DNA of 12,779 nt from the NCBI GenBank assembly GCA_934667865.1, contig CAKUMR010000013.1, positions 1-12,779 of the forward strand. The letters are read 5' to 3'. Position numbers and translations under genes: made by a program. The notes beneath the pieces are model-generated. The model saw only the letters and a program-made list of their open reading frames with translations. It was not told the DNA's origin and searched no databases. Of this stretch, positions 1 to 7,535 are shown piece after piece (positions within the stretch are counted from its first letter, which is position 1; each line of letters begins with the position of its first letter). Origin of the DNA: an uncultured Oscillospiraceae bacterium. Lineage in GTDB: Bacteria; Bacillota_A; Clostridia; Oscillospirales; Oscillospiraceae.

Positions 1-769
1 GCGGATCGCCGTGTGCATCAAGTCTGTCCTGACCGGTGCGCAGGAAGGCGCGGAGCGAAATGAAAAGAGCACCGGGATGAATCCTGCGGATCTCTACGCG
101 CTGGAAACGGCTCTGACAGCGGATCTGGGGAAGCGGGAAGTCAGTGTATTTTCCATGGGTCCTCAGGCAACGGCCGGGACGCTCCTCATGGATGCGGCAC
201 GTCTGGGTGCAGATCGCCTGTTCCTTCTGGCCGACCGTGCGTTTGCCGGTTCGGACACCTTTGCTACGGCGAAAATCCTCCGCCGCGCGCTGGAGGTCAC
301 CGGCCCCTATGACCTGATTCTCTGCGGCGAACGTGCAATTGACGGCGAAACGGGGCAGGTTCCCGGAGAATTGTCTGCCATGCTGGGTCTGCCGTTTTTC
401 CCCTGTGGGATTCGGTTGGAGCTGAAGGACGATGTGCTGCGCTGCCGGAGCCTACAGGAGGACGGAACGCAGACGCTGGAAGCCGGCCTGCCGGCGGTGG
501 TAAGCATTTCCTGCGGCATGACGGGAATTACACATCCGCTGATGCCCAGCCTGCGTTCTCTGCGGAAGGCACGGGAAATCGGCCTGACGGTGCTTGACAG
601 CAGAGCACTGGGCTTCCGGCCGGAGGAGGTTGGACAGAGCGGATCTCTGACCCGTGTCCAGAAGACCTTTTCGCCGACACTGACACGCACCTGCAGATTC
701 GTACACGACGCTGTAGAGGGCGCGGCCTTGACGGCTGCGTGCTGCCACGGAATAAAGAAAACGCCATGA
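1..769 (+). CDS. etfB: Electron transfer flavoprotein beta subunit (5' end just outside window)
   Basis: Beta subunit of the cytoplasmic EtfAB heterodimer, which passes electrons between acyl-CoA dehydrogenase-type flavoenzymes and other carriers. The frame is open from position 2 and reads R-I-A-V-C-I-K, the usual EtfB N-terminus. Position 1 is a g that would complete an ATG, so only about two bases are probably missing, and the GTG at 11 is an internal Val codon. Visible family signatures are NPADLYALE, SVFSMGP, a LLADRAFAGSDTFATAKIL segment, and the ERAIDGETGQVPGELSAMLGLP nucleotide-binding region near residue 115. The length of about 255 residues is normal. The ADRAFAGSDT segment resembles clostridial, often electron-bifurcating, EtfB proteins, but bifurcation cannot be decided here. 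The stop overlaps the etfA start (ATGA at 766-769), so the two are translationally coupled. The partner dehydrogenase must lie upstream. Confidence 0.93.
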   Translation, partial: RIAVCIKSVLTGAQEGAERNEKSTGMNPADLYALETALTADLGKREVSVFSMGPQATAGTLLMDAARLGADRLFLLADRAFAGSDTFATAKILRRALEVTGPYDLILCGERAIDGETGQVPGELSAMLGLPFFPCGIRLELKDDVLRCRSLQEDGTQTLEAGLPAVVSISCGMTGITHPLMPSLRSLRKAREIGLTVLDSRALGFRPEEVGQSGSLTRVQKTFSPTLTRTCRFVHDAVEGAALTAACCHGIKKTP

Positions 770-1713
770 AAAAGAGAATTTGGATCGTTGCGCAGGCGGA
801 GGACAAACGGATGGATGCCGCCTCTCTGGATGTGTTCCATTCTGCCCGTTCGCTTGCCGCTGCGGGTGCGCACATGGAGGCCGCAGTGTTTTCCGCGCGG
901 CCGGTTGCCGTGCCGGAGCAGTGCGAAAGGCTGCTGCTTCTGCCGGTGCAGCCGTGCCGGAGCGCGGACACCGAAGGAAGAATTCTGGCAGAAGCCATCC
1001 GAACGGAGCAGCCGGATATTGTGCTTGCCCCGGCGACCGTCTGGGGCAGAACGGTCATGTCCGTTGCGGCTGCGTTGGTACAAACGGGCTTGACGGCGGA
1101 CTGCACCTCGCTGGAGCTTGCGGAGGATGGAAAGCTCCTTCAGACGCGGCCTGCTTATGGCGGAAAACTGCTTGCCCGGATTATTACGCCGCATTCCAAA
1201 CCGGAAATGGCGACCCTGCGGGTTCAGAATGCCGATCTTGGCGCGATGACCCTGGGTAGTGCGCGGCAGTGTGTACGGCTGGAATACAAAAAGGAATATA
1301 TCGGAGCAAAGCTCTGCACGTCTGTATCGGAACAGGATGCCGCCCTGCGCGGACTGCTCACGAGCAAGATCGTCGTTGCGGGTGGCCTTGGCTTGGAAAA
1401 CAGGGAGAATTTTCAGGTGATTTATCAGATCGCCGAAAAGCTGGGCGGTGCCGTCGGCGCGTCCAGAGCGGCGGTAAATGCCGGCTTTGCTCCATACGCC
1501 TGTCAGATCGGTCAGTCCGGCCACACGGTCAGCCCGGAGGTCTATCTGGCAATCGGCATCTCCGGTGCGGTTCAGCATCTTGCGGGAATGCACGGCGCAA
1601 AAAAAGTCATTGCGGTCAACCCGGATTCCAAGGCGCCCATCTTTGACCATGCGGACATCGGAATTTTGCAGGACTGGAAAACATTTACAGAAAAATTGCT
1701 GTCGATGCTTTGA
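766..1713 (+). CDS. etfA: Electron transfer flavoprotein alpha subunit
   Basis: Alpha subunit of EtfAB, which carries the stable FAD in its C-terminal domain. I chose the ATG at 766 (315 residues) over an in-frame GTG at 739: it gives the typical KKRIWIVAQ first strand and the ATGA overlap with etfB. FAD-domain signatures are TRPAYGGK (residues 128-134), GASRAAVNAG (231-240), QIGQSGHTVSPEVYLAIG (247-264), ISGAVQHLAGM (265-275) and NPDSKAPIF (285-293). The GASR arginine, the QHLAG histidine and the Asn before PDSKAPIF are the residues known to contact FAD in human ETF, and all are present. The usual GGRG motif reads GGLG at 206-209, so Arg is replaced by Leu. There is no N-terminal ferredoxin domain. 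No terminator follows, so read-through into the next gene is possible. Identity is secure; the electron donor is unknown. Confidence 0.95.
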   Translation: MKKRIWIVAQAEDKRMDAASLDVFHSARSLAAAGAHMEAAVFSARPVAVPEQCERLLLLPVQPCRSADTEGRILAEAIRTEQPDIVLAPATVWGRTVMSVAAALVQTGLTADCTSLELAEDGKLLQTRPAYGGKLLARIITPHSKPEMATLRVQNADLGAMTLGSARQCVRLEYKKEYIGAKLCTSVSEQDAALRGLLTSKIVVAGGLGLENRENFQVIYQIAEKLGGAVGASRAAVNAGFAPYACQIGQSGHTVSPEVYLAIGISGAVQHLAGMHGAKKVIAVNPDSKAPIFDHADIGILQDWKTFTEKLLSML

Positions 1714-1740
1714 ATTCTAAAGGAAAAAATGAAATTCATC

Positions 1741-1749
1741 TGCTATAAT
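1741..1749 (+). promoter_or_regulatory. Extended -10 promoter upstream of the creatininase-family gene
   Basis: The sequence TGC-TATAAT is a perfect TGn extended -10 element. It lies 32 bases before the ATG at 1782, in a short AT-rich gap after etfA. No good -35 hexamer sits 16-18 bases upstream (aggaaa occupies that place); a TTGAAT at 1710-1715 is too far away. This fits a sigma-A promoter that depends on the extended -10. A ribosome site, AGAAAGGA at 1763-1770, follows. Confidence 0.7.
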
Positions 1750-1781
1750 AAGAGATAATATCAGAAAGGACGCGAAATACC

Positions 1782-2690
1782 ATGAAACGAACAGAACCGC
1801 TGCGCTATGAAGATCTGACATTGGATAAGGCAAAAGAAATTGCCGATACCAGAGGCATTATTCTGGTTCCGGCTGCGACGACGGAAGGACATGGCAACCA
1901 TCTTCCTCTGAGCACCGATTCTCTGATCGCAGAGTATCTGTGCGCCGAGCTGTCCAAGCGGACGGGTCTGCCGGCAATGATTCCTTCTCCCATCCGCTGC
2001 GGCTGCTCCCCCTCTTTCCATTGGGACACCAAGGGCAATCCGATGTTCGGCACGCTGGCAATCCGTCATTCCACCATGCACGCGCTGGTCAGCGACCTGT
2101 GCCGCGGCCTCTGGGCAAGTGGCTTCCGCAAGATTATCTTCGTGCAGTCCCATGGTCAGGAGTGGAACTTCCAGACCATCGTCCATGAGGTTGCGACCGA
2201 GCTGCGCCGTGAAGGCATCAACCTGTTCATCGTCGGCGCAACTTATTGGGAACTGTGCCGCAAGGAAATTGAGCAGTATATTTCTGCACCCTTCTGGCAT
2301 GCTGACGAATGGGAAACCAGCGCGGCGAAGTTTATTCGTCCCGATCTGGTTGTTCCGGAAGCGGCCGAGGGCATGAACCGTACCGTTCATTTTGATAAGA
2401 GCATCATGAAGCGTTCCGTCTGCATGGATGAAAGCGATGCATTTGCGGTGCAGGACGTTGCTTCCTGGTGCAATATTCCGGTCCCCGGCGAGCTGCACAG
2501 CGGCGGTGTCGGCACGAAGGAGTCCATTGACTCTGCAACTGCTGAAAAGGGTGAGCGCGTCCTGTCGGCTGCAATCGAGCGCTATTTGGTGCTCCTGCGC
2601 GATCTGGAACGTTACTATGCGCCGAATGAGGTTCCGGGCATTGACGTCACGGAGCGTTCGGCGGAGCCGCGTTTTACCGTTGATTATTGA
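1782..2690 (+). CDS. Creatininase-superfamily amidohydrolase/lactonase
   Basis: Metal-dependent hydrolase of the creatininase superfamily (302 residues, the normal size). The N-terminal metal motif is clear: TTEGHGNHLPLSTD at 33-46, giving candidate ligands Glu35, His37 and Asp46. The second metal region, usually NGHGGN, appears as QSHGQEWN at 122-129 (His124, Glu127). The family HAxxxETS signature is HADEWETS at 173-180, and the C-terminal ATAEKG motif is at 252-257. Superfamily members open cyclic amides or lactone/ketone rings: creatinine, formamidopyrimidines, mycofactocin precursor peptides, dehydro-inososes. The substrate cannot be assigned from sequence alone. The downstream FGGY kinase favours a sugar or cyclitol derivative over creatinine (inference). 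AGAAAGGA precedes the ATG by 11 bases. The gene has its own extended -10 promoter, separating it from etfBA, although read-through is possible. Confidence 0.88.
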   Translation: MKRTEPLRYEDLTLDKAKEIADTRGIILVPAATTEGHGNHLPLSTDSLIAEYLCAELSKRTGLPAMIPSPIRCGCSPSFHWDTKGNPMFGTLAIRHSTMHALVSDLCRGLWASGFRKIIFVQSHGQEWNFQTIVHEVATELRREGINLFIVGATYWELCRKEIEQYISAPFWHADEWETSAAKFIRPDLVVPEAAEGMNRTVHFDKSIMKRSVCMDESDAFAVQDVASWCNIPVPGELHSGGVGTKESIDSATAEKGERVLSAAIERYLVLLRDLERYYAPNEVPGIDVTERSAEPRFTVDY

Positions 2691-2705
2691 TTCTTCCTTC
2701 TAACG

Positions 2706-2740
2706 GGAAGGCTGCCGCGGCTTCTGCACGGCAGCCTTCC
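2706..2740 (+). other. 12-bp perfect stem-loop between hydrolase and kinase
   Basis: GGAAGGCTGCCG (2706-2717) pairs perfectly with CGGCAGCCTTCC (2729-2740) around an 11-nt loop. It begins 16 bases after the hydrolase stop and ends 24 bases before the kinase ribosome site. What follows is tcataaatcatc, without a T-run, so it is a poor intrinsic terminator. It may act as a partial terminator or as a 3'-end stabiliser or processing site that gives the two cistrons different mRNA levels. No promoter is obvious between it and the kinase gene. Confidence 0.55.
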
Positions 2741-2776
2741 TCATAAATCATCAAAAAAACAGACAGGAGGCCCGCT

Positions 2777-4303
2777 GTGGAATATACATTGGGCATTGAT
2801 CTCGGCTCAAGCGGGATCAAACTTACTTTTTTGGACCGCACCGGGCGGTGTACCGGCCCCTTCAGCGCAGAAATCTGTTCCGTTTTTCCGGAACCGGGGT
2901 GGATAGAGCAGGATCCTCGGGCATGGTATGAGGTTTTCTGCGCATTGTTTGCACAGGCATGTCAATCCAGCGGGATCCGTCCGGAAGAAGTATGTGCCGT
3001 TGCGGTAGATGCGGCGACACACACCACGGTGCTGCTGGACGAGAATCTCGATCCGGTACGCAACGCAATCCTGTGGAATGATCAGCGCAGTGCCTCTGTC
3101 GCGGCGGAATGCCAGAAGCAGGCAGGAGAATATATTCTGGAAAAAACCTATAATGCGCCGAGCGCCATGTGGAGCCTGTGTCAGATGCTCTGGGTACGCA
3201 GACATGAGCCGGAATGCTGGCAGCGTGTCCGGCGCATCTTATTTGCCAAGGATTACCTGCGCCTTTGCCTCGGCGGAGATTATGTAACGGATTATATCGA
3301 TGCAGAAGGCAGCCTGCTTCTGGATATGCAGACGCACCGGTGGGATGCCCGCCTGTGCGCAATGCTGGGGAAAGACGATCTTGTGCTGCCGGAGATTCTG
3401 GAGCCGACGGACCGCGCCGGCGCAATTAGCCGTAGCTGCGCAGAAAAAACGGGGATGCGGGAGGGTGTGCCGATCTATGCCGGCGCATCCGATACGGTTA
3501 TGGAGCTTTTGGCGGCGGGCGTTGTTCGGGAAGGAGATGCCAGCATCAAGCTCGCGACCTCCGGCCGCATCTGCGCTGTGACGCCGCGACCCTATCCCCA
3601 TGCGCTACTGGTCAACTACAGTCACGTCGTACCGGGCTTCTGGTACCCCGGCACGGGAACGCGAAGCTGCGCCACGTCCTTGCGCTGGTTCAAGGATGAG
3701 TTCTGCCGTTACGAAAGTGCAGAGGCCAAAAAGTGCGGGCGTTCCGTCTATGCGCTGCTGGACGAGGAGGCAGCATCCGTCCCGGCTGGTGCGGAAGGAC
3801 TGTTCTACCATCCCTATCTGCTGGGAGAGTTCACGCCTTATCAGGATCCGGATTTGCGCGCGGACTTTGTTGGCGCAAGCATGAAGCATACGCATGCGCA
3901 TTTCGTCCGTGCTGTAATGGAGGGCTGCGCCTATTCGCTCCTTGACGGTTATCATGCGCTGCTTGAAATCGGAATTCCGGCACCGAGGGAGTTCCGGCTG
4001 ATCGGCGGTGGTGCCTCTGGGGCAACGTGGTCGCAAATTGTCAGCGATGTGTTTCAGCAGCCGCTGTGCAAGCCGGTGACCAGCGATTCTTCTTTTGGCA
4101 GCGCGATGCTTGCGGCGGTGGCGCATGGATTCTTCGACAGCTTTTTACAGGCGGCGCAGATCTGCGGTAGCGGCTCCGTGTGGATTACGCCGAACCAAAG
4201 GAACGGAGCGCTGTATCAGGATGGGTTTGGCTTTTATAAGGAAATTCAGCAGGCGCTTGCGCCGATTTATCGACGCCTTGCGCGGCATGAAACGAATACG
4301 TAG
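2777..4303 (+). CDS. FGGY-family carbohydrate kinase (xylulokinase-like)
   Basis: ATP-dependent sugar kinase of the FGGY family (508 residues, full length), which phosphorylates a pentulose or related polyol in the cytoplasm. It starts at GTG 2777; the start is fixed by AGGAGG at 2765-2770, six bases away. Motifs in order: phosphate-binding GIDLGSSGIK (6-15); AILWNDQR (97-104), typical of xylulokinase-like members; YAGASDT (234-240) with Asp239 as predicted catalytic base; TSGRI (261-265); GEFTPYQDPDLRADFVGAS (350-368); FVRAVMEGCAYSL (376-388); and the adenosine-binding IGGGASGATWSQ (409-420). The closest family resemblance is xylulokinase, but FGGY substrates (xylulose, ribulose, erythritol, glycerol and others) are not safely predicted from sequence. 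Its position after the creatininase-like hydrolase suggests a shared catabolic pathway. Two stem-loops follow it. Confidence 0.9.
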   Translation: MEYTLGIDLGSSGIKLTFLDRTGRCTGPFSAEICSVFPEPGWIEQDPRAWYEVFCALFAQACQSSGIRPEEVCAVAVDAATHTTVLLDENLDPVRNAILWNDQRSASVAAECQKQAGEYILEKTYNAPSAMWSLCQMLWVRRHEPECWQRVRRILFAKDYLRLCLGGDYVTDYIDAEGSLLLDMQTHRWDARLCAMLGKDDLVLPEILEPTDRAGAISRSCAEKTGMREGVPIYAGASDTVMELLAAGVVREGDASIKLATSGRICAVTPRPYPHALLVNYSHVVPGFWYPGTGTRSCATSLRWFKDEFCRYESAEAKKCGRSVYALLDEEAASVPAGAEGLFYHPYLLGEFTPYQDPDLRADFVGASMKHTHAHFVRAVMEGCAYSLLDGYHALLEIGIPAPREFRLIGGGASGATWSQIVSDVFQQPLCKPVTSDSSFGSAMLAAVAHGFFDSFLQAAQICGSGSVWITPNQRNGALYQDGFGFYKEIQQALAPIYRRLARHETNT

Positions 4304-4342
4304 CGCAAGCGTTCAGGAGAAGCGCAGGTGCTTGCCCAGACT

Positions 4343-4372
4343 GTCAAATAAGCCCCAAAGGACTTTTTTGAC
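4343..4372 (+). terminator. Imperfect T-rich stem-loop after the kinase gene
   Basis: Arms 4343-4355 and 4360-4372 pair with two mismatches around a CAAA loop. The right arm contains GGACTTTTTT, so the T-run lies inside the stem. It starts 40 bases after the kinase stop. Its core AAAGGACTTTT recurs in the stem-loop at 9484-9527. It probably contributes to termination of the kinase transcript together with the next hairpin. Confidence 0.5.
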
Positions 4373-4381
4373 AAGCGAACT

Positions 4382-4418
4382 AAGCGCCCGGGGAAGCCCC
4401 GGGCGCTTGTGCGTTTTT
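4382..4418 (+). terminator. Rho-independent terminator of the kinase transcript
   Basis: AAGCGCCCGGGG (4382-4393) pairs perfectly with CCCCGGGCGCTT (4397-4408) around an AAG loop, and TTTTT follows at 4414-4418 after a five-base gap. The strong 12-bp GC stem with T-run terminates + strand transcription. The hairpin also lies 26 bases beyond the clpB stop on the other strand, but there the T-run is lacking, so clpB termination is less certain. Confidence 0.85.
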
Positions 4419-4434
4419 ACTGCATATTTCCTTT

Positions 4435-7032
4435 TCAGGCCCCCAGCGACAGCTCGCCGTTTTCCACCTTGACGGTGATGGTTGAGTTCGGGGAAACGTT
4501 GCCCTGTACGATGCGCTTTGCCAGCAGCGTTTCGACCGTATGCTGCAAATACCGCTTGAGCGGTCGTGCGCCGTACTGCGGGTCGTAGGCGGCATCGATG
4601 ATATATTGCTTGGCCTCCGGCGTCAGCTCGCAGCGTAGCTGCTGCTTTTCCAGACGGCGGTTGAGCAGAGCCAGTTGCAGGTCGATGATGCGGACAATGT
4701 TCTCCTTCGTCAGCGGCTTGTAGAACACGATCTCATCCAGCCGGTTCAGAAACTCGGGGCGGAAGCTCCGCTTGAGCAGCTGCTCGACCTGAAGCCGTGC
4801 CTCCGGACGGATGCTGCCGTCGGCGGCAATGCCGTCGAGCAGATATTCCGAGCCGAGGTTGCTCGTCAGGATCAGAATGGTGTTTTTGAAGTCCACCGTG
4901 CGGCCCTGAGAGTCCGTAATACGGCCGTCGTCGAGCACCTGCAAAAGGACATTGAACACATCCGGGTGCGCCTTTTCCACCTCGTCAAACAGGACGACGC
5001 AATAGGGATTCCGGCGGACGGCCTCCGTGAGCTGGCCGCCCTCGTCATAGCCGACGTATCCGGGAGGCGCTCCGATCAGACGCGACACGGAAAACTTCTC
5101 CATGTACTCGGACATATCGATCCGGACGAGGTTCTTCTCGTCATCGAACAGCGCTTCGGCCAGCGCCTTGGCAAGCTCCGTCTTGCCGACGCCTGTCGGG
5201 CCGAGGAAGAGGAAGGAACCGAGCGGACGGTTCGGGTCCTGAATTCCCGCACGGCTGCGCAGGATGGCATCCGCCACGGACTGCACGGCCTCATCCTGCC
5301 CGACGACGCGCTGATGCAGCACGTCCGACAGATGCAGGAGCTTTTCGCGCTCACCCTCGACCAGCTTTGCCACGGGAATGCCGGTCCAGCGCTCGACGAT
5401 CTTTGCAATCTCTTCCTCCGTGACCTTGTCACGCAGGAGGTTGCTCTGCTTGGCGTGGCTTGCCAGCTCCTCCTCGTGCGCCAGCTGCTTTTTGAGTTCG
5501 GGCAGCTCGCCGTATTTCAGACGCGCGGCCGTTTCCAGATCATATTCCTGCTCGGCACGCTCAATCTTGGCGCCCAGCTCCTCAATGCGTTCGCGGAGCT
5601 GCTGCACCTTGCCGATGGCGTTCTTTTCGTTTTCCCACTGGGCTTTCATGCTGTTGAATTTCTCGCGCTGCTCGGCCAGCTCCTTGCGGAGCTCTGCGAG
5701 TCTGCCCTGCGAGAGCTCGTCGGTCTCATTCTTCAGCGCGGCCTCTTCGATCTCCATCTGGATGATCTTGCGGCGGATGACGTCCAGTTCGGTCGGCATG
5801 GAGTCCATCTCCGTGCGGATCATGGCGCAGGCTTCGTCAATGAGGTCGATGGCCTTGTCCGGCAGGAAACGGTCGGTGATATAGCGGTCGGATAGAGTCG
5901 CGGCGGCGATGATCGCGGGGTCCGTGATCTTTACGCCGTGGAAGACCTCATAACGCTCCTCCAGACCACGCAGGATGGCGATCGTGTCCTCGACGGTCGG
6001 TTCCTTGACCAGAACCGGCTGGAAGCGGCGCTCCAGCGCGGGGTCTTTTTCGATATATTTGCGGTATTCGTCCAGCGTGGTTGCGCCGATGCAGTGCAGC
6101 TCGCCTCTGGCCAGCATCGGCTTGAGCAGATTGCCCGCGTCCATGCTGCCCTCGGTCTTGCCCGCGCCGACGATGGTGTGCAGCTCATCAATGAACAGCA
6201 CGATGCGGCCCTCGGAGTTCTTGACCTCCTCCAGCACGGCCTTCAGACGCTCCTCAAACTCGCCGCGGTATTTTGCACCGGCGATCAGCGCGCCCATATC
6301 CAGAGAGAAGATGGTCTTGTCCTGCAGGCTCTTGGGAACGTCGCCGCGGACGATCCGCTGCGCCAGTCCTTCGGCGATGGCCGTCTTGCCGACGCCCGGT
6401 TCACCGATCAGAACGGGGTTGTTCTTCGTCTTTCGTGACAGAATACGGATGACGTTTCTGATCTCGTCGTCACGGCCGATGACGGGGTCAGTTTTCTTTT
6501 CGCGCGCCTTTTTCACAAGGTCGGTGCCGTATTTTTCCAGCGCTTCGTAGGTGTCCTCCGGGTTATCGGTCGTGACCCGGCTGCTGCCGCGGATGCTCTG
6601 TAAAACCTTCAGGCAGTCCTCCTTCGTGATGCGGTAGTCGCGGAAGAGCGGCGCGACGGTGCCGTCGGCCTTATCGAGCATCGCAAGGAAGAGATGCTCC
6701 ACGGAAACGTAGTCGTCCCGCATGGACTTTGCGGTTTCCTCCGCAGCGGCAAGAAGCTGCTGCATCCCGCCGGAGATGTAAAGCTGATCAGCCGAGCGGC
6801 CGGAGCCGGTCACGGCGGGGAGCTTTTCCACCGCGGCGTTTGCGGCGGCGTCAAGGCTTTCTACCGTCATGCCAAGGCGCTTGAGAAGCTGCGGCACAAG
6901 GCCGCCGTCCTGCCGCAGCAGGGCCAGCAGCAGGTGCACCTGCTCCAGCTGCTGATTTTGATGGGTGACTGCAAGTTGCTGCGCGCTGCGCAGGGCTTCC
7001 AGACTTTTCTGCGTATATTGATTCAGATCCAT
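4435..7032 (-). CDS. clpB: ATP-dependent disaggregase ClpB (Hsp100)
   Basis: Cytosolic hexameric AAA+ chaperone that works with DnaK to solubilise heat-aggregated proteins. At 865 residues it is full length. The ATG at 7032 is chosen because AAGGAGG (7040-7046) lies seven bases before it and the protein begins [10 protein letters not shown], the usual Clp N-domain start; the open frame further upstream runs through the promoter and operator. Domains: Clp N-domain 1-145; NBD1 with Walker A GEPGVGKT (210-217), pore KYRG (254-257), Walker B VLFIDE (278-283) and arginine finger ERRF (334-337); coiled-coil middle domain about 405-530, which distinguishes ClpB from ClpA/ClpC; NBD2 with Walker A GPTGVGKT (611-618), pore GYVG (659-662 region), Walker B VVLFDE (679-684) and sensor 2 GARPLKR (821-827). 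There is no IGF/ClpP-docking loop. It is monocistronic and has a perfect CIRCE site in its leader. Confidence 0.98.
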   Translation of the reverse strand: MDLNQYTQKSLEALRSAQQLAVTHQNQQLEQVHLLLALLRQDGGLVPQLLKRLGMTVESLDAAANAAVEKLPAVTGSGRSADQLYISGGMQQLLAAAEETAKSMRDDYVSVEHLFLAMLDKADGTVAPLFRDYRITKEDCLKVLQSIRGSSRVTTDNPEDTYEALEKYGTDLVKKAREKKTDPVIGRDDEIRNVIRILSRKTKNNPVLIGEPGVGKTAIAEGLAQRIVRGDVPKSLQDKTIFSLDMGALIAGAKYRGEFEERLKAVLEEVKNSEGRIVLFIDELHTIVGAGKTEGSMDAGNLLKPMLARGELHCIGATTLDEYRKYIEKDPALERRFQPVLVKEPTVEDTIAILRGLEERYEVFHGVKITDPAIIAAATLSDRYITDRFLPDKAIDLIDEACAMIRTEMDSMPTELDVIRRKIIQMEIEEAALKNETDELSQGRLAELRKELAEQREKFNSMKAQWENEKNAIGKVQQLRERIEELGAKIERAEQEYDLETAARLKYGELPELKKQLAHEEELASHAKQSNLLRDKVTEEEIAKIVERWTGIPVAKLVEGEREKLLHLSDVLHQRVVGQDEAVQSVADAILRSRAGIQDPNRPLGSFLFLGPTGVGKTELAKALAEALFDDEKNLVRIDMSEYMEKFSVSRLIGAPPGYVGYDEGGQLTEAVRRNPYCVVLFDEVEKAHPDVFNVLLQVLDDGRITDSQGRTVDFKNTILILTSNLGSEYLLDGIAADGSIRPEARLQVEQLLKRSFRPEFLNRLDEIVFYKPLTKENIVRIIDLQLALLNRRLEKQQLRCELTPEAKQYIIDAAYDPQYGARPLKRYLQHTVETLLAKRIVQGNVSPNSTITVKVENGELSLGA

Positions 7033-7082
7033 AACGAATCCTCCTTCCTTTTCTGAGGCTCCGGCAGAGCCGGAATCCTGAA

Positions 7083-7109
7083 TTAGCACTCTACAGTTGA
7101 GAGTGCTAA
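7083..7109 (-). promoter_or_regulatory. CIRCE operator (HrcA-binding) of clpB
   Basis: TTAGCACTC (7083-7091), nine spacer bases, GAGTGCTAA (7101-7109) is a perfect match to the CIRCE inverted repeat. It lies just downstream of the clpB -10, over the predicted start of the transcript, where bound HrcA would block transcription and release it on heat shock. No CtsR-type direct repeat was seen. Confidence 0.97.
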
Positions 7110-7122
7110 CCTCTTTTTTCAC

Positions 7123-7151
7123 ATAATAGACCCGTGCCGCAGAATTGTCAA
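7123..7151 (-). promoter_or_regulatory. Sigma-A promoter of clpB
   Basis: Read on the minus strand, -35 TTGACA (7151-7146), a 17-base spacer, and -10 TATTAT (7128-7123). The -35 is perfect, the -10 matches five of six, and the spacing is optimal. The predicted start near 7116 falls directly upstream of CIRCE. The leader is about 85 nt and contains a small stem (TCCGGC/GCCGGA, 7060-7074) before the ribosome site. Confidence 0.88.
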
Positions 7152-7196
7152 TAGGGCAAATATGAATTTTTTGAAAATACCTCAAAAAGTAAATTT

Positions 7197-7218
7197 CCCC
7201 GGCAGCAGGCTGCCGGGG
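7197..7218 (-). terminator. Stem-loop after the 55-residue peptide gene
   Basis: CCCCGGCAG (7197-7205) and CTGCCGGGG (7210-7218) form a perfect 9-bp GC-rich stem with a four-base loop, 13 bases past the peptide stop on the minus strand. A weak T-rich stretch (aaatttacttttt on the minus strand) follows. It probably ends the small transcript before the clpB promoter. Confidence 0.6.
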
Positions 7219-7231
7219 CTGTGTGTTACGG

Positions 7232-7399
7232 TTAATTTCCTTTCAGCTTCTGCGCTGCGTCCGCGACGGTCTGTTCCAGGGAATCCACCGCCTTCTGCGC
7301 CTCCTGACGGACCGGCGACTGCTGCGGCAGCATCAGTGCGACGGCACCGCCGGCCAGCATCCCAGCACCCAGCGTCAGCAAAAACGATCTTACCTGCAT
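7232..7399 (-). CDS. Small single-pass membrane protein (55 residues), YtxH-like layout
   Basis: ATG at 7399-7397, stop TAA at 7234-7232. The start has an excellent ribosome site: AAGGAGGAG at 7406-7414, six bases upstream. The protein begins MQVRSFLLTLGAGMLAGG and continues AVALMLPQQS, a short basic N-terminus followed by a hydrophobic Gly/Ala-rich segment (about 5-24). Then comes a charged amphipathic helix, residues 28-52, with Glu, Asp, Lys and Gln repeats. This layout (membrane anchor, proline break, helical tail) resembles small YtxH-domain stress proteins, but I cannot prove homology. A stem-loop follows the stop, so the unit has ribosome site, frame and terminator. It is divergent from pyrF and lies upstream of clpB on the same strand. 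Function unknown. Confidence 0.72.
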   Translation of the reverse strand: MQVRSFLLTLGAGMLAGGAVALMLPQQSPVRQEAQKAVDSLEQTVADAAQKLKGN

Positions 7400-7476
7400 T
7401 GCAAACTCCTCCTTCCCGTCCTTAGTCTGTGCGTCCGGCGGGAAAGTATTGCAGGGGATTTTTGCAGAAAAACGTC

Positions 7477-7505
7477 TTTGCAGCGCAAAAAAACTGTGGT
7501 ATACT
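7477..7505 (+). promoter_or_regulatory. Promoter of the pyrF-like operon
   Basis: An extended -10, TGG-TATACT (7497-7505), lies 17 bases downstream of TTTGCA (7477-7482), which matches the -35 consensus at four of six bases. The -35 is embedded in a small inverted repeat, TTTGC-agc-GCAAA (7477-7489), that could be an operator. The ribosome site AGGGAGG (7521-7527) and the ATG at 7536 follow. Confidence 0.7.
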
Positions 7506-7535
7506 ATTTATATAAAAAATAGGGAGGCTGCTGTC

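Noticed and set aside
307..1650. 447-codon minus-strand frame across etfB and etfA
   Set aside because: Shadow of two well-supported genes; low-complexity Arg/Ser-rich product without family features.
1710..1715. TTGAAT as -35 for the creatininase-family promoter
   Set aside because: It lies 28 bases from the TATAAT, too far for a sigma-A spacer, and overlaps the etfA stop.
4675..5895. 406-codon open frame on the + strand inside clpB
   Set aside because: It is the antisense shadow of the highly conserved, GC-biased ClpB frame; the translation shows no recognisable motif and there is no ribosome site.
7033..7185. N-terminal extension of ClpB to 7185
   Set aside because: It would translate through the promoter, the CIRCE operator and the Shine-Dalgarno site of the true start at 7032.
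7449..7535. Upstream in-frame start for the PyrF-like protein
   Set aside because: It precedes the promoter at 7477-7505; the start at 7536 has AGGGAGG and matches the family N-terminus.
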